Shown: one piece after another, positions 16,741 to 24,889 of the stretch
Layout: each line of letters opens with the position of its first letter
How positions within the stretch are numbered: position 1 is the first letter of the stretch
Assembly (NCBI GenBank): GCA_964567755.1
Contig: CAZMNW010000006.1
Span: forward strand, 1 to 42,304
Length of the DNA: 42,304 bases
Direction: 5' to 3'
Origin: DASRJW01 sp964567755
GTDB lineage: Bacteria; Krumholzibacteriota; Krumholzibacteriia; G020349025
The notes under the pieces: model-generated
The model's input: the letters and a program-made list of their open reading frames with translations, nothing else
The model's database searches: none
Told to the model about the DNA's origin: nothing
Position numbers and translations under genes: made by a program

Positions 16741-18069
16741 GTGCCGAGATCGACCCAGGGAGCCGGCGTCCCGTCGCACGCCGTTGGCGGGGAGTTTCAT
16801 TGCCGGCGGCTCGCCAACGGGCTCACGGTCATCGTGCTGCGCAACCCCGTGGTGCCGCTCGTCAGCATCGAGATCAACGTCAAGAACGGCTCTTATACTG
16901 AAACCGCCGAGTACGACGGTCTTTCGCACCTGTACGAGCACATGTTCTTCAAGGCCAACGGGAGCATCCCCGACCAAGAGGCCTACCTGCGCCGGGCGCG
17001 CGAGCTCGGCATGGAATGGAACGGCACCACCAGCGAGGAGCGCGTGAATTACTATTTCACGCTGCACCAGCGCAACTTGCGACAGGGCCTCGAGTTCATG
17101 AACGCCGCCATCCGCACGCCGTTGTTCCGTGCCGACGAGCTGGAGCGCGAACGCGAAGTCGTTCTCGGCGAATACGACCGCGCCGAATCGGATCCGGAGT
17201 TCCACTTGCACGTGGCGATCCAGAAGCAGCTCTGGCACACGCACTACACGCGCAAGAATGTCATCGGCACGCGTGAAGTCATCATCACCGCGACCCCAGA
17301 AAAAATGCGCACGATCCAATCGCGCTACTACGTGCCCAACAACAGCGCGTTGCTGCTCGCCGGCGATGTCGATCCCGACGCGGCCTACGCCGAGGTGGAG
17401 AGCGTCTTCGGCGATTGGCGCGCTGGAGACGACCCGTTCGTCGCCCACCCGATTCCCCAGCACCCGCCGCTCACCGAATCGACGACCGTCGTGCTCGAGA
17501 AGCCCGTGCAGACCGTGACCTTGCTCATGGCGCTTCACGGCCCGAGTGTCGACGACGACCGTGACGCCACCTACGCGGCAGACGTCTTCTCCGGCATCGT
17601 CGGCCAGCGCAACTCGCGTTTCTACCGCCGCCTGGTGGACGGCGGCTCGTGTGCGAGCGCTTCGCTCGGGTATCAGACGTTGCGCTACACCGGCCCCATT
17701 CAGGTGCTGCTGCGCACCGATGCCGCTCGTTTCCAAGAAGCGCATGCGGCGCTGCGCGACGAGATGTCGCGCTTCGACGCCGCCGATGCCTTCACCGACG
17801 AAGAGCTGCAGAGCGCCAAGAATCAGCTCGAGGTTGGACATGTCTACGAGTGCGAACGCCCGTCGCAGCTGGTGCACACCGTCGGTTACTGGTGGGCGGT
17901 GGCCGACCTGGACTACCACCACACCTACATCGAGCGCGTGCGCCAGGTGACGCGCGCCGACATCCAACGCATGTTGCGTCGCTACGTGCTCGACCAACCG
18001 GCGGTGACCGGCGTCCTGCTCGCCCCCGAAATGCGCGGGGTGAGCGGAAGAGTGCAGGGGGAAGCCTGA
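16741..18069 (+). CDS. M16 family zinc metallopeptidase, catalytic subunit
   Basis: 442 residues from GTG 16741, with GGAGGAG six bases upstream. The inverted zinc motif HxxEH is present as His63-Leu-Tyr-Glu66-His67, and the third ligand, Glu144, falls 77 residues later in EVVLGEYDRAESDP, as in active M16 peptidases. The N-terminus reads FHCRRLANGLTVIVLRN without a signal peptide, so it is probably cytoplasmic. The second half has the non-catalytic M16 C domain (VVLEKPVQTVTLLMALHGP, FYRRLVDGGSC). The next gene starts immediately after the stop (TGAATG) and encodes a second M16 protein without the zinc motif. The two should form the heterodimer seen in bacterial pairs, degrading peptides inside a closed chamber. 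Confidence 0.92.
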   Translation: MPRSTQGAGVPSHAVGGEFHCRRLANGLTVIVLRNPVVPLVSIEINVKNGSYTETAEYDGLSHLYEHMFFKANGSIPDQEAYLRRARELGMEWNGTTSEERVNYYFTLHQRNLRQGLEFMNAAIRTPLFRADELEREREVVLGEYDRAESDPEFHLHVAIQKQLWHTHYTRKNVIGTREVIITATPEKMRTIQSRYYVPNNSALLLAGDVDPDAAYAEVESVFGDWRAGDDPFVAHPIPQHPPLTESTTVVLEKPVQTVTLLMALHGPSVDDDRDATYAADVFSGIVGQRNSRFYRRLVDGGSCASASLGYQTLRYTGPIQVLLRTDAARFQEAHAALRDEMSRFDAADAFTDEELQSAKNQLEVGHVYECERPSQLVHTVGYWWAVADLDYHHTYIERVRQVTRADIQRMLRRYVLDQPAVTGVLLAPEMRGVSGRVQGEA

Positions 18070-19308
18070 ATGGCCACCGAAGTCTTGCGACTCGATGACG
18101 CATCCATCGCCGTCCTCCTGCGCCCGCAGGCGGCGCACGAAGTAGTGGCGCTGCGGCTGTACGCCCGGGGTGGCTCGACGACCGTGGGCCCGGAGCAAGC
18201 CGGCGCGGACCTGCTGTACGCGCGCAGCGCCCGGCGCGGGACGGAACACTTCCCCAAATCGATCCTCAACGCCGAGCTCGCACGCATGGGGACGGAGGTG
18301 GGATGTCGTGCCGACGAGGATCTCACCGTCTTTCACCTGCGCTGCCTGCGCCGGCACTTCGAGCGCTCATGGGAGATTTTCATCGATATCGTATTGCGCC
18401 CGGTGCTCGCGACCGGCGACATCGACGTGGTGCGCCGGCAGATGCTGCTGGCGATCCGCCAACGCGACGACGATCCCGATGGCAGGCTCGGCGACTTGGC
18501 GCGTGACCTCGTGTATACGGGACACCCCTACGCACCGAATCCAGACGGCACGTTGGAGAGCGTGAATGCGCTCGATGCTGCCGCGCTGCGCGCGCATGCG
18601 CGCGCGCGTCTCCTGCGTTCCAACCTGTTCCTCGTCGCCGTCGGTGACCTGCAACCCGAGATGATCGCGGCTCGCATCCGCGACGCCCTCGCCGCTCTTC
18701 CCGCCGGCAATGCGCCCGTTCCGCTGCCACCACCGTTTGCGTTCACGCGGTCGCGCCTGCGCGCCGAAGCGCGCGACCTGCCGACCAACTACATCCTCGG
18801 ACAGTTCGCCGCTCCCGCCCTCGCCGATGCCGATCATCCCGCCGCCATGGTGACCTTGTCGGTGTTGCGCGACCGGCTGTTCGAAGAAGTGCGGACGAAG
18901 CGCAACCTGAGCTACGCCCCCGGTGCCGGCCTCGGCAGTCACGCCGCGAACCTCGGCTGGATCTACGTGACCGCGGCCGAACCGCAGTCGACCTTGCGCG
19001 TCATGCTGGACGAGATGCGGCGCCTCTCTGACCAGCCCCTCGACGCCAAGGAGTTGCACGACAAGGTGCAGGTGTATGTCACCAGCTACCACTTGCAGAA
19101 CGAGACCAACCAGGCGCAGGCGAGCTTCCTCGCCCGCTACGAACTATTCGGTGGCGGCTGGCAGCGCGCCGGCGCATTCGTAAGCCGACTCGAGGCACTC
19201 GGGCCCGCCGACATCCAGAGCTCGGCCCAAGCGATGTTCCGCCACGTTCAGTACACTTACTTAGGGGATGTCAGTCAGGCCGATCCCGCCGTCTTCGTCG
19301 ACCCCTGA
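18070..19308 (+). CDS. M16 family peptidase-like protein, non-catalytic partner
   Basis: 412 residues from ATG 18070, directly abutting the previous stop, with a G-rich binding site (GGGGGAAG) inside the end of the upstream gene. The M16 fold is indicated by LYARGGSTTVGPEQAGADLL at the N-terminus, FLVAVGDLQPEMIAARI in the middle, and FEEVRTKRNLSYAPGAGLG, the typical second-domain 'lR...glaY' region. The position of HxxEH is occupied by QAGADLLYARSARR, so no zinc site exists. The Arg/Tyr-containing stretch that completes the active site in heterodimeric M16 enzymes is kept (LFEEVRTKRNLSYA). It probably functions only with the catalytic subunit. Confidence 0.9.
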   Translation: MATEVLRLDDASIAVLLRPQAAHEVVALRLYARGGSTTVGPEQAGADLLYARSARRGTEHFPKSILNAELARMGTEVGCRADEDLTVFHLRCLRRHFERSWEIFIDIVLRPVLATGDIDVVRRQMLLAIRQRDDDPDGRLGDLARDLVYTGHPYAPNPDGTLESVNALDAAALRAHARARLLRSNLFLVAVGDLQPEMIAARIRDALAALPAGNAPVPLPPPFAFTRSRLRAEARDLPTNYILGQFAAPALADADHPAAMVTLSVLRDRLFEEVRTKRNLSYAPGAGLGSHAANLGWIYVTAAEPQSTLRVMLDEMRRLSDQPLDAKELHDKVQVYVTSYHLQNETNQAQASFLARYELFGGGWQRAGAFVSRLEALGPADIQSSAQAMFRHVQYTYLGDVSQADPAVFVDP

Positions 19309-19316
19309 GCGAATCC

Positions 19317-20069
19317 ATGTCCTTGCCGGCAGGCACTCCAGCACCTATCATTGGCTTGCCCCCCTTTCGTTCCAGAGGCGCATTGCACCGACACACTGGA
19401 TTCGTGCTCGCCTGGGGTTGTATCGGGCTCGCTGGGTCGATTCGGCCCGCGACCGCCGACGTTTTGAGCCTGGTGAGCCAAACGCGCCGCATCCGGGCGA
19501 CCGCGATCGTGGCTCCGGTTCAGCCACCCGGTGACACGGTCGAAAACACACGACAGGCCGTGGACTACTCCCCCTTCGCCGAGGTCGTCCTGGCCTCTCT
19601 CGCCGGAGGCTCGAGCAATGCGCCACTTGCCAGTGCCGAGGCGCGGCAAACATCATCGGTCGTCGGCGACCGCGTGCAAGCCGAAGGGACCGCGAGCGCG
19701 GACGGGGTCTGCACCGACCTGTTGGACGGCTGCGGCTACGGCGATGCCGTGTCCGAGTTCGCCATTCGTTTCGTCGTACGCGAGGCGACAATGGTGCGCT
19801 TGTCGGGGAGTGTCGCATCGTCCCGGGGCGCGCCACGCTTGCGTGTCGCCATCTCCGGACCCGGCGTGAGTTTGATTGCGGACGGAACCGGCGGCAGCGA
19901 AGACATCGCACTGGACGCGCTGCTCACGCCCGGCGAGTACGTCCTCGAGGCGCTCGTGCAGGCGGACTCGGGGAGCAGCGGTTCGTTCTCCCTCGATGCA
20001 TCCTTCGACGACACGCTCGTCGACGTCGCGCCCGCGACTTGGAGCACTGCCAAACGACTCTTCCGTTGA
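19317..20069 (+). CDS. Secreted protein of unknown function with C-terminal TW..K..FR tail; paralogue of the gene at 20091
   Basis: 250 residues from ATG 19317, eight bases after the M16 partner gene; the ribosome binding site is weak. A long N-terminus leads to a signal peptide (FVLAWGCIGLAGSIRPATA, then DVLS). The mature part is rich in Ser, Ala and Gly with predicted beta strands, and contains CTDLLDGCGYGD and LLTPGEYVLEALVQA. The end of the fold, LTPGEYVLEA, resembles bacterial pre-peptidase-type beta-sandwich domains. It ends APATWSTAKRLFR. Compared with the convergent product of 20091, matching blocks are: an Asp-led strand before a basic V-x-E segment, L-x-PG-x-Y-x-LEA, FD-x3-V, ATW-x3-K-x2-(F/Y)-R. 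No enzyme motif is seen. Likely a periplasmic, surface or released protein. Confidence 0.72.
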   Translation: MSLPAGTPAPIIGLPPFRSRGALHRHTGFVLAWGCIGLAGSIRPATADVLSLVSQTRRIRATAIVAPVQPPGDTVENTRQAVDYSPFAEVVLASLAGGSSNAPLASAEARQTSSVVGDRVQAEGTASADGVCTDLLDGCGYGDAVSEFAIRFVVREATMVRLSGSVASSRGAPRLRVAISGPGVSLIADGTGGSEDIALDALLTPGEYVLEALVQADSGSSGSFSLDASFDDTLVDVAPATWSTAKRLFR

Positions 20070-20090
20070 CGCCTGCCACAGTCGAGCCCT

Positions 20091-20864
20091 TCAACGATAC
20101 ATCGATTTGAGGGCGGCCCATGTCGCCGACTGCGTGCCGACGATCGGGCCATCGAACCAGACGATGAGGGCGAAGCGTCCGGTGCGGTTTCCTTGCGCCG
20201 ATGGTTGCGCGCCGCTTGCACCCATGGCCTGCGCGTGCGCTTCCAGGGTATAGGTTCCCGGCACCAGCACACCTGAGGCGAGCAGGTCCTCGCCGTGATC
20301 ACAGGCACCGAGGCAGTCACTCTGCACTTCGGCCACCACTCCCGACGCGTGTCGCAGCACGATGGATGCGTGAGCTTCTCCTGCCGCATCCGCCACCACG
20401 GTGGCCCGCGTTTCAGCACGGCCCATCAACGTGAACCCGGTGCGCTCGGCGATGAGGAAGTGCACGACGTAGTCGGAGGTCGCGCGCGCGAGCGCGGTGT
20501 CGTTGCCTTGCGTATTGGCTCGTGCCTCGCCGCTCGCCAGCGTCGAGTCGCCGAAGATGCCGGAGCTCTGCAGCGCCGACGCACTGGCCAGGATCGGTGT
20601 GCCGAGCGACGTCACGTGAATGGCGCTGTCGTAGTTGCCGAAACCGACGACGGAATCGGCGCGGCTCACCGCATCGGCGCGCGCGTAGGTCGAACGCGCC
20701 TGATCGAAAGCGCGCACCAACACTTGCGCCGCCGCCGGCGACACGTGCACGACGAGGCAGATCCCCAGGACCTGGACGCCACGGGTGCCGCACGCCGAAG
20801 CACGAGGCAGCACGGCGCGGCGCGCGAGGCGGGCGCTCGAAATGGCACGACGCAATCCAAGCAT
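20091..20864 (-). CDS. Secreted protein of unknown function with C-terminal TW..K..YR tail; paralogue of the gene at 19317
   Basis: 257 residues from ATG 20864. The signal peptide has a long basic n-region followed by VLGICLVVHVSPAAA and cleavage near QVLV. The mature sequence is Ala/Ser-rich with strands, e.g. YVVHFLIAERTGFTLMGRAE, a Cys pair in SDCLGACDHG, VLVPGTYTLEAHAQA and GRFALIVWFDGPIVG. It ends QSATWAALKSMYR. It is the convergent neighbour (21-base gap) and a distant paralogue of the preceding gene, sharing the PG-x-Y-x-LEA strand, the FD-x-x-(L/I)-V strand and the tail. A good sigma-70-like promoter lies upstream (20901-20929). The function is unknown; the fold looks like a small beta sandwich. 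Confidence 0.75.
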   Translation of the reverse strand: MLGLRRAISSARLARRAVLPRASACGTRGVQVLGICLVVHVSPAAAQVLVRAFDQARSTYARADAVSRADSVVGFGNYDSAIHVTSLGTPILASASALQSSGIFGDSTLASGEARANTQGNDTALARATSDYVVHFLIAERTGFTLMGRAETRATVVADAAGEAHASIVLRHASGVVAEVQSDCLGACDHGEDLLASGVLVPGTYTLEAHAQAMGASGAQPSAQGNRTGRFALIVWFDGPIVGTQSATWAALKSMYR

Positions 20865-20900
20865 GGGAACCTGTGACCTTGAGTCTACGGGGGCTTCTCA

Positions 20901-20929
20901 AGAGTAGGAGCGGGGCCAGGCCGTGTCAA
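20901..20929 (-). promoter_or_regulatory. Putative sigma-70 promoter for the gene at 20864
   Basis: On the minus strand, a perfect TTGACA (20929-20924) is followed by a 17-base spacer and TACTCT (20906-20901). Transcription would begin about 30 bases before the ATG at 20864. The -35 box is consensus; the -10 box is weak. Confidence 0.45.
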
Positions 20930-20933
20930 ACGA

Positions 20934-20948
20934 CCCGCCGTGGGCGGG
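20934..20948 (-). terminator. Hairpin downstream of the HicB-like gene
   Basis: CCCGCC-GTG-GGCGGG forms a six-pair GC stem about 55 bases beyond the stop of the gene at 21003. On the minus strand it is followed by TCGTTTGAC, a poor T-run that merges into the next promoter's -35 box. A weak terminator for the long minus-strand operon is plausible. Confidence 0.3.
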
Positions 20949-21002
20949 CGAACAGCCGCAGAGTCTTGCCTCTCGCAGCCTGGCGCCTCACCGCGACTCG
21001 TT

Positions 21003-21425
21003 CTAGTCGTCCCAGCGACGCCAGCCGCTTTTCTGCGCCGGAGCGCCTGCGCTCGCCGCTCGACGCGAGGGCTCTTGTGGACAACCGGCCGCGCCCGAGA
21101 GCGGCGCAGCCACCACGGGTTTTGCGGGCTTCCATGACCCGACCTGCTTCGGCACTGCCGGCGCGACATTGGCGCTCGCAACGCCCGCGACAGGCGCGGC
21201 CCTTCCAACGACCCCATCCCGCGGCACTTCGATCTCGACCCGCACGTAAGAATCTTCCACGCCGCTGCAGGGGCAGTATTCGATGCGATAGCGGATTTCG
21301 TCGCGCAGCTTGGCGACGGCTTCTTCCTCCGACTTGCCGCGGCTCCAGCAGTGCGGCAAGGCCACAGCGGCAGCGATCCAGGAGCCGTCCGCATCGCGAC
21401 TCACGCGCGCCTTGTAGTTCGCCAT
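21003..21425 (-). CDS. HicB-like (DUF1902-type) domain protein with Ala/Pro-rich tail
   Basis: 140 residues from ATG 21425, with a purine-rich GAGGCGGAA upstream. Residues 1-60 follow the HicB antitoxin-like fold: YKARVSRDADGSWIAAAVALPHC (usual form: y-x-v-x-D-x-DG-x-W-x-A-x-x-P-x-lpgc), then SRGKSEEEAVAKLRDEI. The remaining ~75 residues are Ala/Pro/Val-rich and look disordered, ending SGWRRWDD. HicB normally pairs with a HicA toxin gene of about 60 codons, and none is adjacent on either side. No DNA-binding helix-turn-helix or ribbon-helix-helix is evident. It may be an orphan of this fold with a different job. Confidence 0.65.
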   Translation of the reverse strand: MANYKARVSRDADGSWIAAAVALPHCWSRGKSEEEAVAKLRDEIRYRIEYCPCSGVEDSYVRVEIEVPRDGVVGRAAPVAGVASANVAPAVPKQVGSWKPAKPVVAAPLSGAAGCPQEPSRRAASAGAPAQKSGWRRWDD

Positions 21426-21519
21426 TTCCGCCTCGCGTGGAATCGTCGCCCCAACGGGCGGCGTTCATCGACCCATCCCTCGCCGTGCATGCGCCACGTC
21501 GCGGATAGGTTCCGGCCGA

Positions 21520-23628
21520 TCAGTATGCGGCGAGTTTGCGCACCGCTTCTTCGACGTCCGCCTGCTGTGGCAGGATGAAATCTTCGAGCGGCGGCGAGTA
21601 CCCGACCGGCGTATCGGTGCTGGCCAATCGAGTCACGGGTGCATCGAGCCACTCGAAGAGCTCTTCCGCCGCCCACGCCGCCACCTCGGCGCCGTAGCCG
21701 AAGCTGCGATGGTCCTCGTACGCCACCAACAAACGCGACGTGCGCCGCACCGATGCCGCCACCGTGTCGCGATCCCAAGGCATGAGCGATCGCAGATCGA
21801 TCACCTCGATCTCGATGCCTTCCTGCTCGGCCAGCTTCTCGGACGCGAGCATGGCGCGTCGCACCACCGCGCCGTACGTGACCAGCGTGAGGTCGCGCCC
21901 CGGTCGCGCGATCGCGGCCTTGCCGAACGGGATGCAGTAATCCGGCCCGGGGTACGGTCCCTTGGCGTGCGGCTGCCGGTAGAGATGCTTGTGCTCGAGG
22001 AACAACACCGGGTCGTCGCAGCGGATGGCGGTGCGCAGCAAGCCGTTGGCATCGACGGCGTTGGACGGCATGACCACGCGCAGGCCCGGACAATGAGTGA
22101 AAATCGATTCGCCCGACTGGCTGTGGTAGAGGGCGCCGCCCTGCAAATAGCCGCCGATGGGGACGCGCAGTACGACCGGCGCCGACCAGGCATCGTTCGA
22201 ACGCCAGCGCATCATCGACAGCTCGTTGCGGATCTGCATCATCGCCGGCCAAATGTAGTCGAAGAACTGGATCTCCACCACCGGCTTCAAGCCACGCGTC
22301 GCCATGCCGATGGCACGGCCGACGATGTTCGCTTCGGCCAGCGGTGAATTGAACACGCGCCGCGACCCGAATTGTCGCTGCAGTTTGTGCGTGACCTTGA
22401 ACACGCCGCCCTTGCCGGGGACGTCGTCGACGAACTCGTCCTTGCCGCAATCGGCCACGTCTTCGCCGAAGACGAGAATGCGCGGCTCGCGCTGCATTTC
22501 GTCGTGCAGGCAGCGATTGATGAGTCCCACCATGGAATCGGCGGCGCCGCCGGCCGCGGCAGGCCGATCGAAATCCGCTCCGGTGGGATCGACCTCTGAC
22601 GAGTAGACGTGCAGCAGAGCCTGCTCCGGCTTTGGCTTCGGCGCCACCACCGCCGCATCGGCGGCTTCGCGCACCTCGGCATCGACGCTGTTCCGCACCG
22701 CCTCCAGCTCATCGGAGGTGATCAGGCCTTCCTGCACCAGCGCCGTGGCGAAACGCGGGATGACGTCACGGGACTTTTCTTCTTCGAGCTCGTCACGCGA
22801 TCGATACATCGCGTGGTCGTCCGACAGCGAGTGTGCGTACGGCCGGGTCACGCGGGCGTGCACCAGCGCCGGGCCGCGACGCTCGCGGCAATAGGTCACT
22901 GCTTCCTTGCTCACCCGGAAGCTGGCGAGTGGATCGTTGCCATCGACGTCGAGAACGAGGAGGTCGGGGAACCCGCGCACGAGGCGCGAGATGTCGCCTC
23001 CGGGCGTCTGTTTTTCCACCGGCACCGAGATGGCGTAGCCGTTGTCTTCGATCAGGAAGACTACCGGCAAACGCAGACTGCTGGCGGTGTTGAGCCCCTC
23101 CCAGAACTCGCCCTGGCTGGTCGTGCCCTCGCCGAGAGAGACATACACGACTTCGTCGCGCTCGAAGCGTGCTTGGATGCCCAAGCGCGCGCCTTCATCG
23201 ACCATGTACACACCGGCCTCGGCGCAGCCCACGGCTTGCAGCACCTGCGTGCCCGTGGGGCTCGACTGCGACACCACGTGCAGCGGGCGATGCCCCCAAT
23301 GGCTCGGCATCTGCCGCCCGCCGCTCGCCGGATCACTGGCGGCGCCAGTCGCTTCGAGGAGCATCTCGAGCGGCGTGACGCCGAGCACCAGACACAACGC
23401 GCGATCCCGATAGTAGGGATAGAACCAATCGTAGGCCGGACGCAGGCATGCAGCCATGGCGACGAGAATACCCTCGTGACCGGCGCCGCTGATCTGGAAG
23501 TAGATCTGATTGCGGCGCTTGAGCTTGATCTCCTCGTCGTCCAACCGCCGCGACAGCAGCATGGTGCGATACATGGCGACGAGTTGCTCGCGGCCGAGAC
23601 CAAGGGCTTCGAGGCTCTGGATCGCCAT
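21520..23628 (-). CDS. Branched-chain 2-oxoacid dehydrogenase E1 component, alpha and beta subunits fused
   Basis: 702 residues from ATG 23628, with GGGAAGG upstream. Residues ~1-330 are the alpha subunit: YRTMLLSRRLDDEEIKLKR, the thiamine-diphosphate motif starting GEGTTSQGEFWEGLNTA and ending IEDNGYAISVP, and HSLSDDHAMYRS. Residues ~365-700 are the beta subunit: FGEDVADCGKDEFVDDVPGK, FNSPLAEANIVGRAIGMA, VVMPSNAVDANGLLRTA, EVIDLRSLMPWD, VAYEDHRSFGYGAE. The order and residues fit 2-oxoisovalerate (Bkd-type) or related E1 enzymes, which decarboxylate a 2-oxoacid and acylate the lipoyl group of E2. The linker (~330-365) is Pro/Lys-rich. The E2 and E3 genes are not in the window. The alpha-beta fusion is known in several phyla. 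Branched-chain specificity is likely but not proven by the sequence. Confidence 0.92.
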   Translation of the reverse strand: MAIQSLEALGLGREQLVAMYRTMLLSRRLDDEEIKLKRRNQIYFQISGAGHEGILVAMAACLRPAYDWFYPYYRDRALCLVLGVTPLEMLLEATGAASDPASGGRQMPSHWGHRPLHVVSQSSPTGTQVLQAVGCAEAGVYMVDEGARLGIQARFERDEVVYVSLGEGTTSQGEFWEGLNTASSLRLPVVFLIEDNGYAISVPVEKQTPGGDISRLVRGFPDLLVLDVDGNDPLASFRVSKEAVTYCRERRGPALVHARVTRPYAHSLSDDHAMYRSRDELEEEKSRDVIPRFATALVQEGLITSDELEAVRNSVDAEVREAADAAVVAPKPKPEQALLHVYSSEVDPTGADFDRPAAAGGAADSMVGLINRCLHDEMQREPRILVFGEDVADCGKDEFVDDVPGKGGVFKVTHKLQRQFGSRRVFNSPLAEANIVGRAIGMATRGLKPVVEIQFFDYIWPAMMQIRNELSMMRWRSNDAWSAPVVLRVPIGGYLQGGALYHSQSGESIFTHCPGLRVVMPSNAVDANGLLRTAIRCDDPVLFLEHKHLYRQPHAKGPYPGPDYCIPFGKAAIARPGRDLTLVTYGAVVRRAMLASEKLAEQEGIEIEVIDLRSLMPWDRDTVAASVRRTSRLLVAYEDHRSFGYGAEVAAWAAEELFEWLDAPVTRLASTDTPVGYSPPLEDFILPQQADVEEAVRKLAAY

Positions 23629-23693
23629 GGCACCTTCCCTCTGCTTGCGGCTCGAGATCGAAGCAGTATATCACGCGACGACAGACGCGCCGC

Positions 23694-24173
23694 TCAATCG
23701 AGTCGGAAGCGCCCCGCTGGGTCGTCCTCCCAGCGGATTTCGTCGACAGGTTCGCAGCGGCCCTCGCCAGCATACAGCCGATCGGGACAATTGAGGACCA
23801 ACCCTTCGCGCGCGCCGATGTTCTTGTATGCATGGACGACGCCCGCCGGAACCACGACGCGCGCCGGCAAGTCCTCGCCGACATCGAAACGCATGTGGGC
23901 CCCGTGCGAAGGCGACGTCGCCCGCGTGTCCCAGAGATAGACGCGAAACGTGGACGGACCCATGAATACGAATACGTCGGCTTGATCGCGATGTTCGTGC
24001 GGGCCCCGTGCCACGCCCGGATGCGTTTGCGACACGTAGGCCATGACCGGCTGCACCGACATCTCGTCGCGCCGGAAGATCTCGACCAAAAAGCCGCGGG
24101 AGTCGTGGAAATATTCGAGGCCACTGACCTCAACGCCTGCGATCGTGACTGCGGGCAGCGGGTGGTGCGTCAT
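23694..24173 (-). CDS. dTDP-4-dehydrorhamnose 3,5-epimerase-like cupin
   Basis: 159 residues from ATG 24173, with GGGAGA eight bases upstream; the longer frame to 24260 would run through the tRNA gene. The RmlC-like pattern is visible: YFHDSRGFLVEIFRRDEM at the start, THPGVARGPHEHRDQADVFVFM (the His-rich cupin strand; RmlC usually has 'G-x-RGLH'), FRVYLWDTR, and VVVPAGVVHAYKNIG (second conserved His, VP-x-G-x-x-H). The C-terminal part is shorter and differs from true RmlC, so it may act on another 4-keto sugar nucleotide or be a non-rhamnose cupin. No rmlA/B/D genes are adjacent. It stands between tRNA-Leu and the E1 gene on the same strand. Confidence 0.78.
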   Translation of the reverse strand: MTHHPLPAVTIAGVEVSGLEYFHDSRGFLVEIFRRDEMSVQPVMAYVSQTHPGVARGPHEHRDQADVFVFMGPSTFRVYLWDTRATSPSHGAHMRFDVGEDLPARVVVPAGVVHAYKNIGAREGLVLNCPDRLYAGEGRCEPVDEIRWEDDPAGRFRLD

Positions 24174-24195
24174 CGATCGATTCTCCCAAACGACA

Positions 24196-24219
24196 AGGAC
24201 CGCTTGGGCAGGCGGTCCT
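24196..24219 (-). terminator. Hairpin downstream of tRNA-Leu
   Basis: AGGACCGC (24196-24203) pairs perfectly with GCGGTCCT (24212-24219) around an 8-base loop. It lies 11 bases after the 3' end of the tRNA on the minus strand and is followed by TGTCGTTTGG, a modest T-rich stretch. It is likely the terminator or a processing hairpin for the secG-tRNA transcript. Confidence 0.5.
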
Positions 24220-24230
24220 CGCAGACGAAA

Positions 24231-24317
24231 TGGTGCCGGAAGCGGGATTCGAACCCGCACGAGGTTTCCCTCGCTACCCCCTCAAGGTAGTGTGTCTGCC
24301 AATTCCACCATCCCGGC
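24231..24317 (-). tRNA. tRNA-Leu, anticodon GAG, CCA encoded
   Basis: 87 bases read on the minus strand. The acceptor stem GCCGGGA pairs with TTCCGGC and is followed by A73 and an encoded CCA. The D arm includes GTGGAATTGGCAGACAC as in class II leucine tRNAs. The anticodon stem CTACC/GGTAG encloses loop TTGAGGG, anticodon GAG (reads CUC and CUU). The long variable arm CGAGG-GAAA-CCTCG is typical of Leu. The T arm is GCGGG-TTCGAAT-CCCGC. It follows secG by 16 bases, the common secG-tRNA-Leu arrangement. Confidence 0.98.
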
Positions 24318-24333
24318 ACGGACTCCGCGACGA

Positions 24334-24756
24334 TCAGTTCCCCGGTGGCGGCGCGCTCCCCGATGGCGCGTCGGGCGTCGTCGCCTCGTTGCCAGCCGGC
24401 GGCGGCTCGACCCCGATGCTATCGAGAAAGGCGCGCGGGTCGAGCTGTGTGTTCGATGGCGGCAGTTGCGATTGCGCCGCACGCTGACGTGCGCGCTGCT
24501 GCAGCAATCCTTCCGAGACAGGGCCGCCACGAGTCGAGAGCACCGCCAACAGGATCGACATGACCATGAACGCCACTGCCAGCCATGCCGTGGCCTTGCT
24601 GAGGAAAGTCGCAGCTCCACGTCCCCCGAAGAGCGTCTGCGCCGCACCGCCGCCGAAGACTCCGGCCAGGCCACCACCGCGACCCGATTGCAAGAGAACG
24701 ACAAAGACGAGGGCGATGCAAATCAGGATGTGGATCACCAAGAAGAACTCGAACAC
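24334..24756 (-). CDS. secG: Protein translocase subunit SecG
   Basis: 140 residues from GTG 24756, supported by GGAGAG six bases upstream; the longer frame to 24819 adds residues not seen in SecG. The first helix is FFLVIHILICIALVFVVLLQ, followed by the hallmark loop SGRGGGLAGVFGGGAAQTLFGG, then a second helix around WLAVAFMVMSILLAVLS. SecG assists SecYE in export across the inner membrane. The C-terminal ~50 residues (Gln/Pro/Ala-rich) are longer than in E. coli SecG, as in many non-enteric bacteria. It closes the gap-pgk-tpiA-secG run and is followed by tRNA-Leu. Confidence 0.95.
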   Translation of the reverse strand: MFEFFLVIHILICIALVFVVLLQSGRGGGLAGVFGGGAAQTLFGGRGAATFLSKATAWLAVAFMVMSILLAVLSTRGGPVSEGLLQQRARQRAAQSQLPPSNTQLDPRAFLDSIGVEPPPAGNEATTPDAPSGSAPPPGN

Positions 24757-24889
24757 GATTCTCTCCAGGGACGATGGGCCAGCAGATCCACGGGGGTCGC
24801 ACCAGGCCCACGGTAGCATCGGACGCGGGGAGGGTCAATGCGCCGGCGCGGGCGCTCCCTCTGCCGCGGGGCCCGATTGCGGCCCGGCG

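Noticed and set aside
24174..24260. N-terminal extension of the RmlC-like gene
   Set aside because: The longer frame reads into the tRNA-Leu gene; ATG 24173 has a ribosome binding site.
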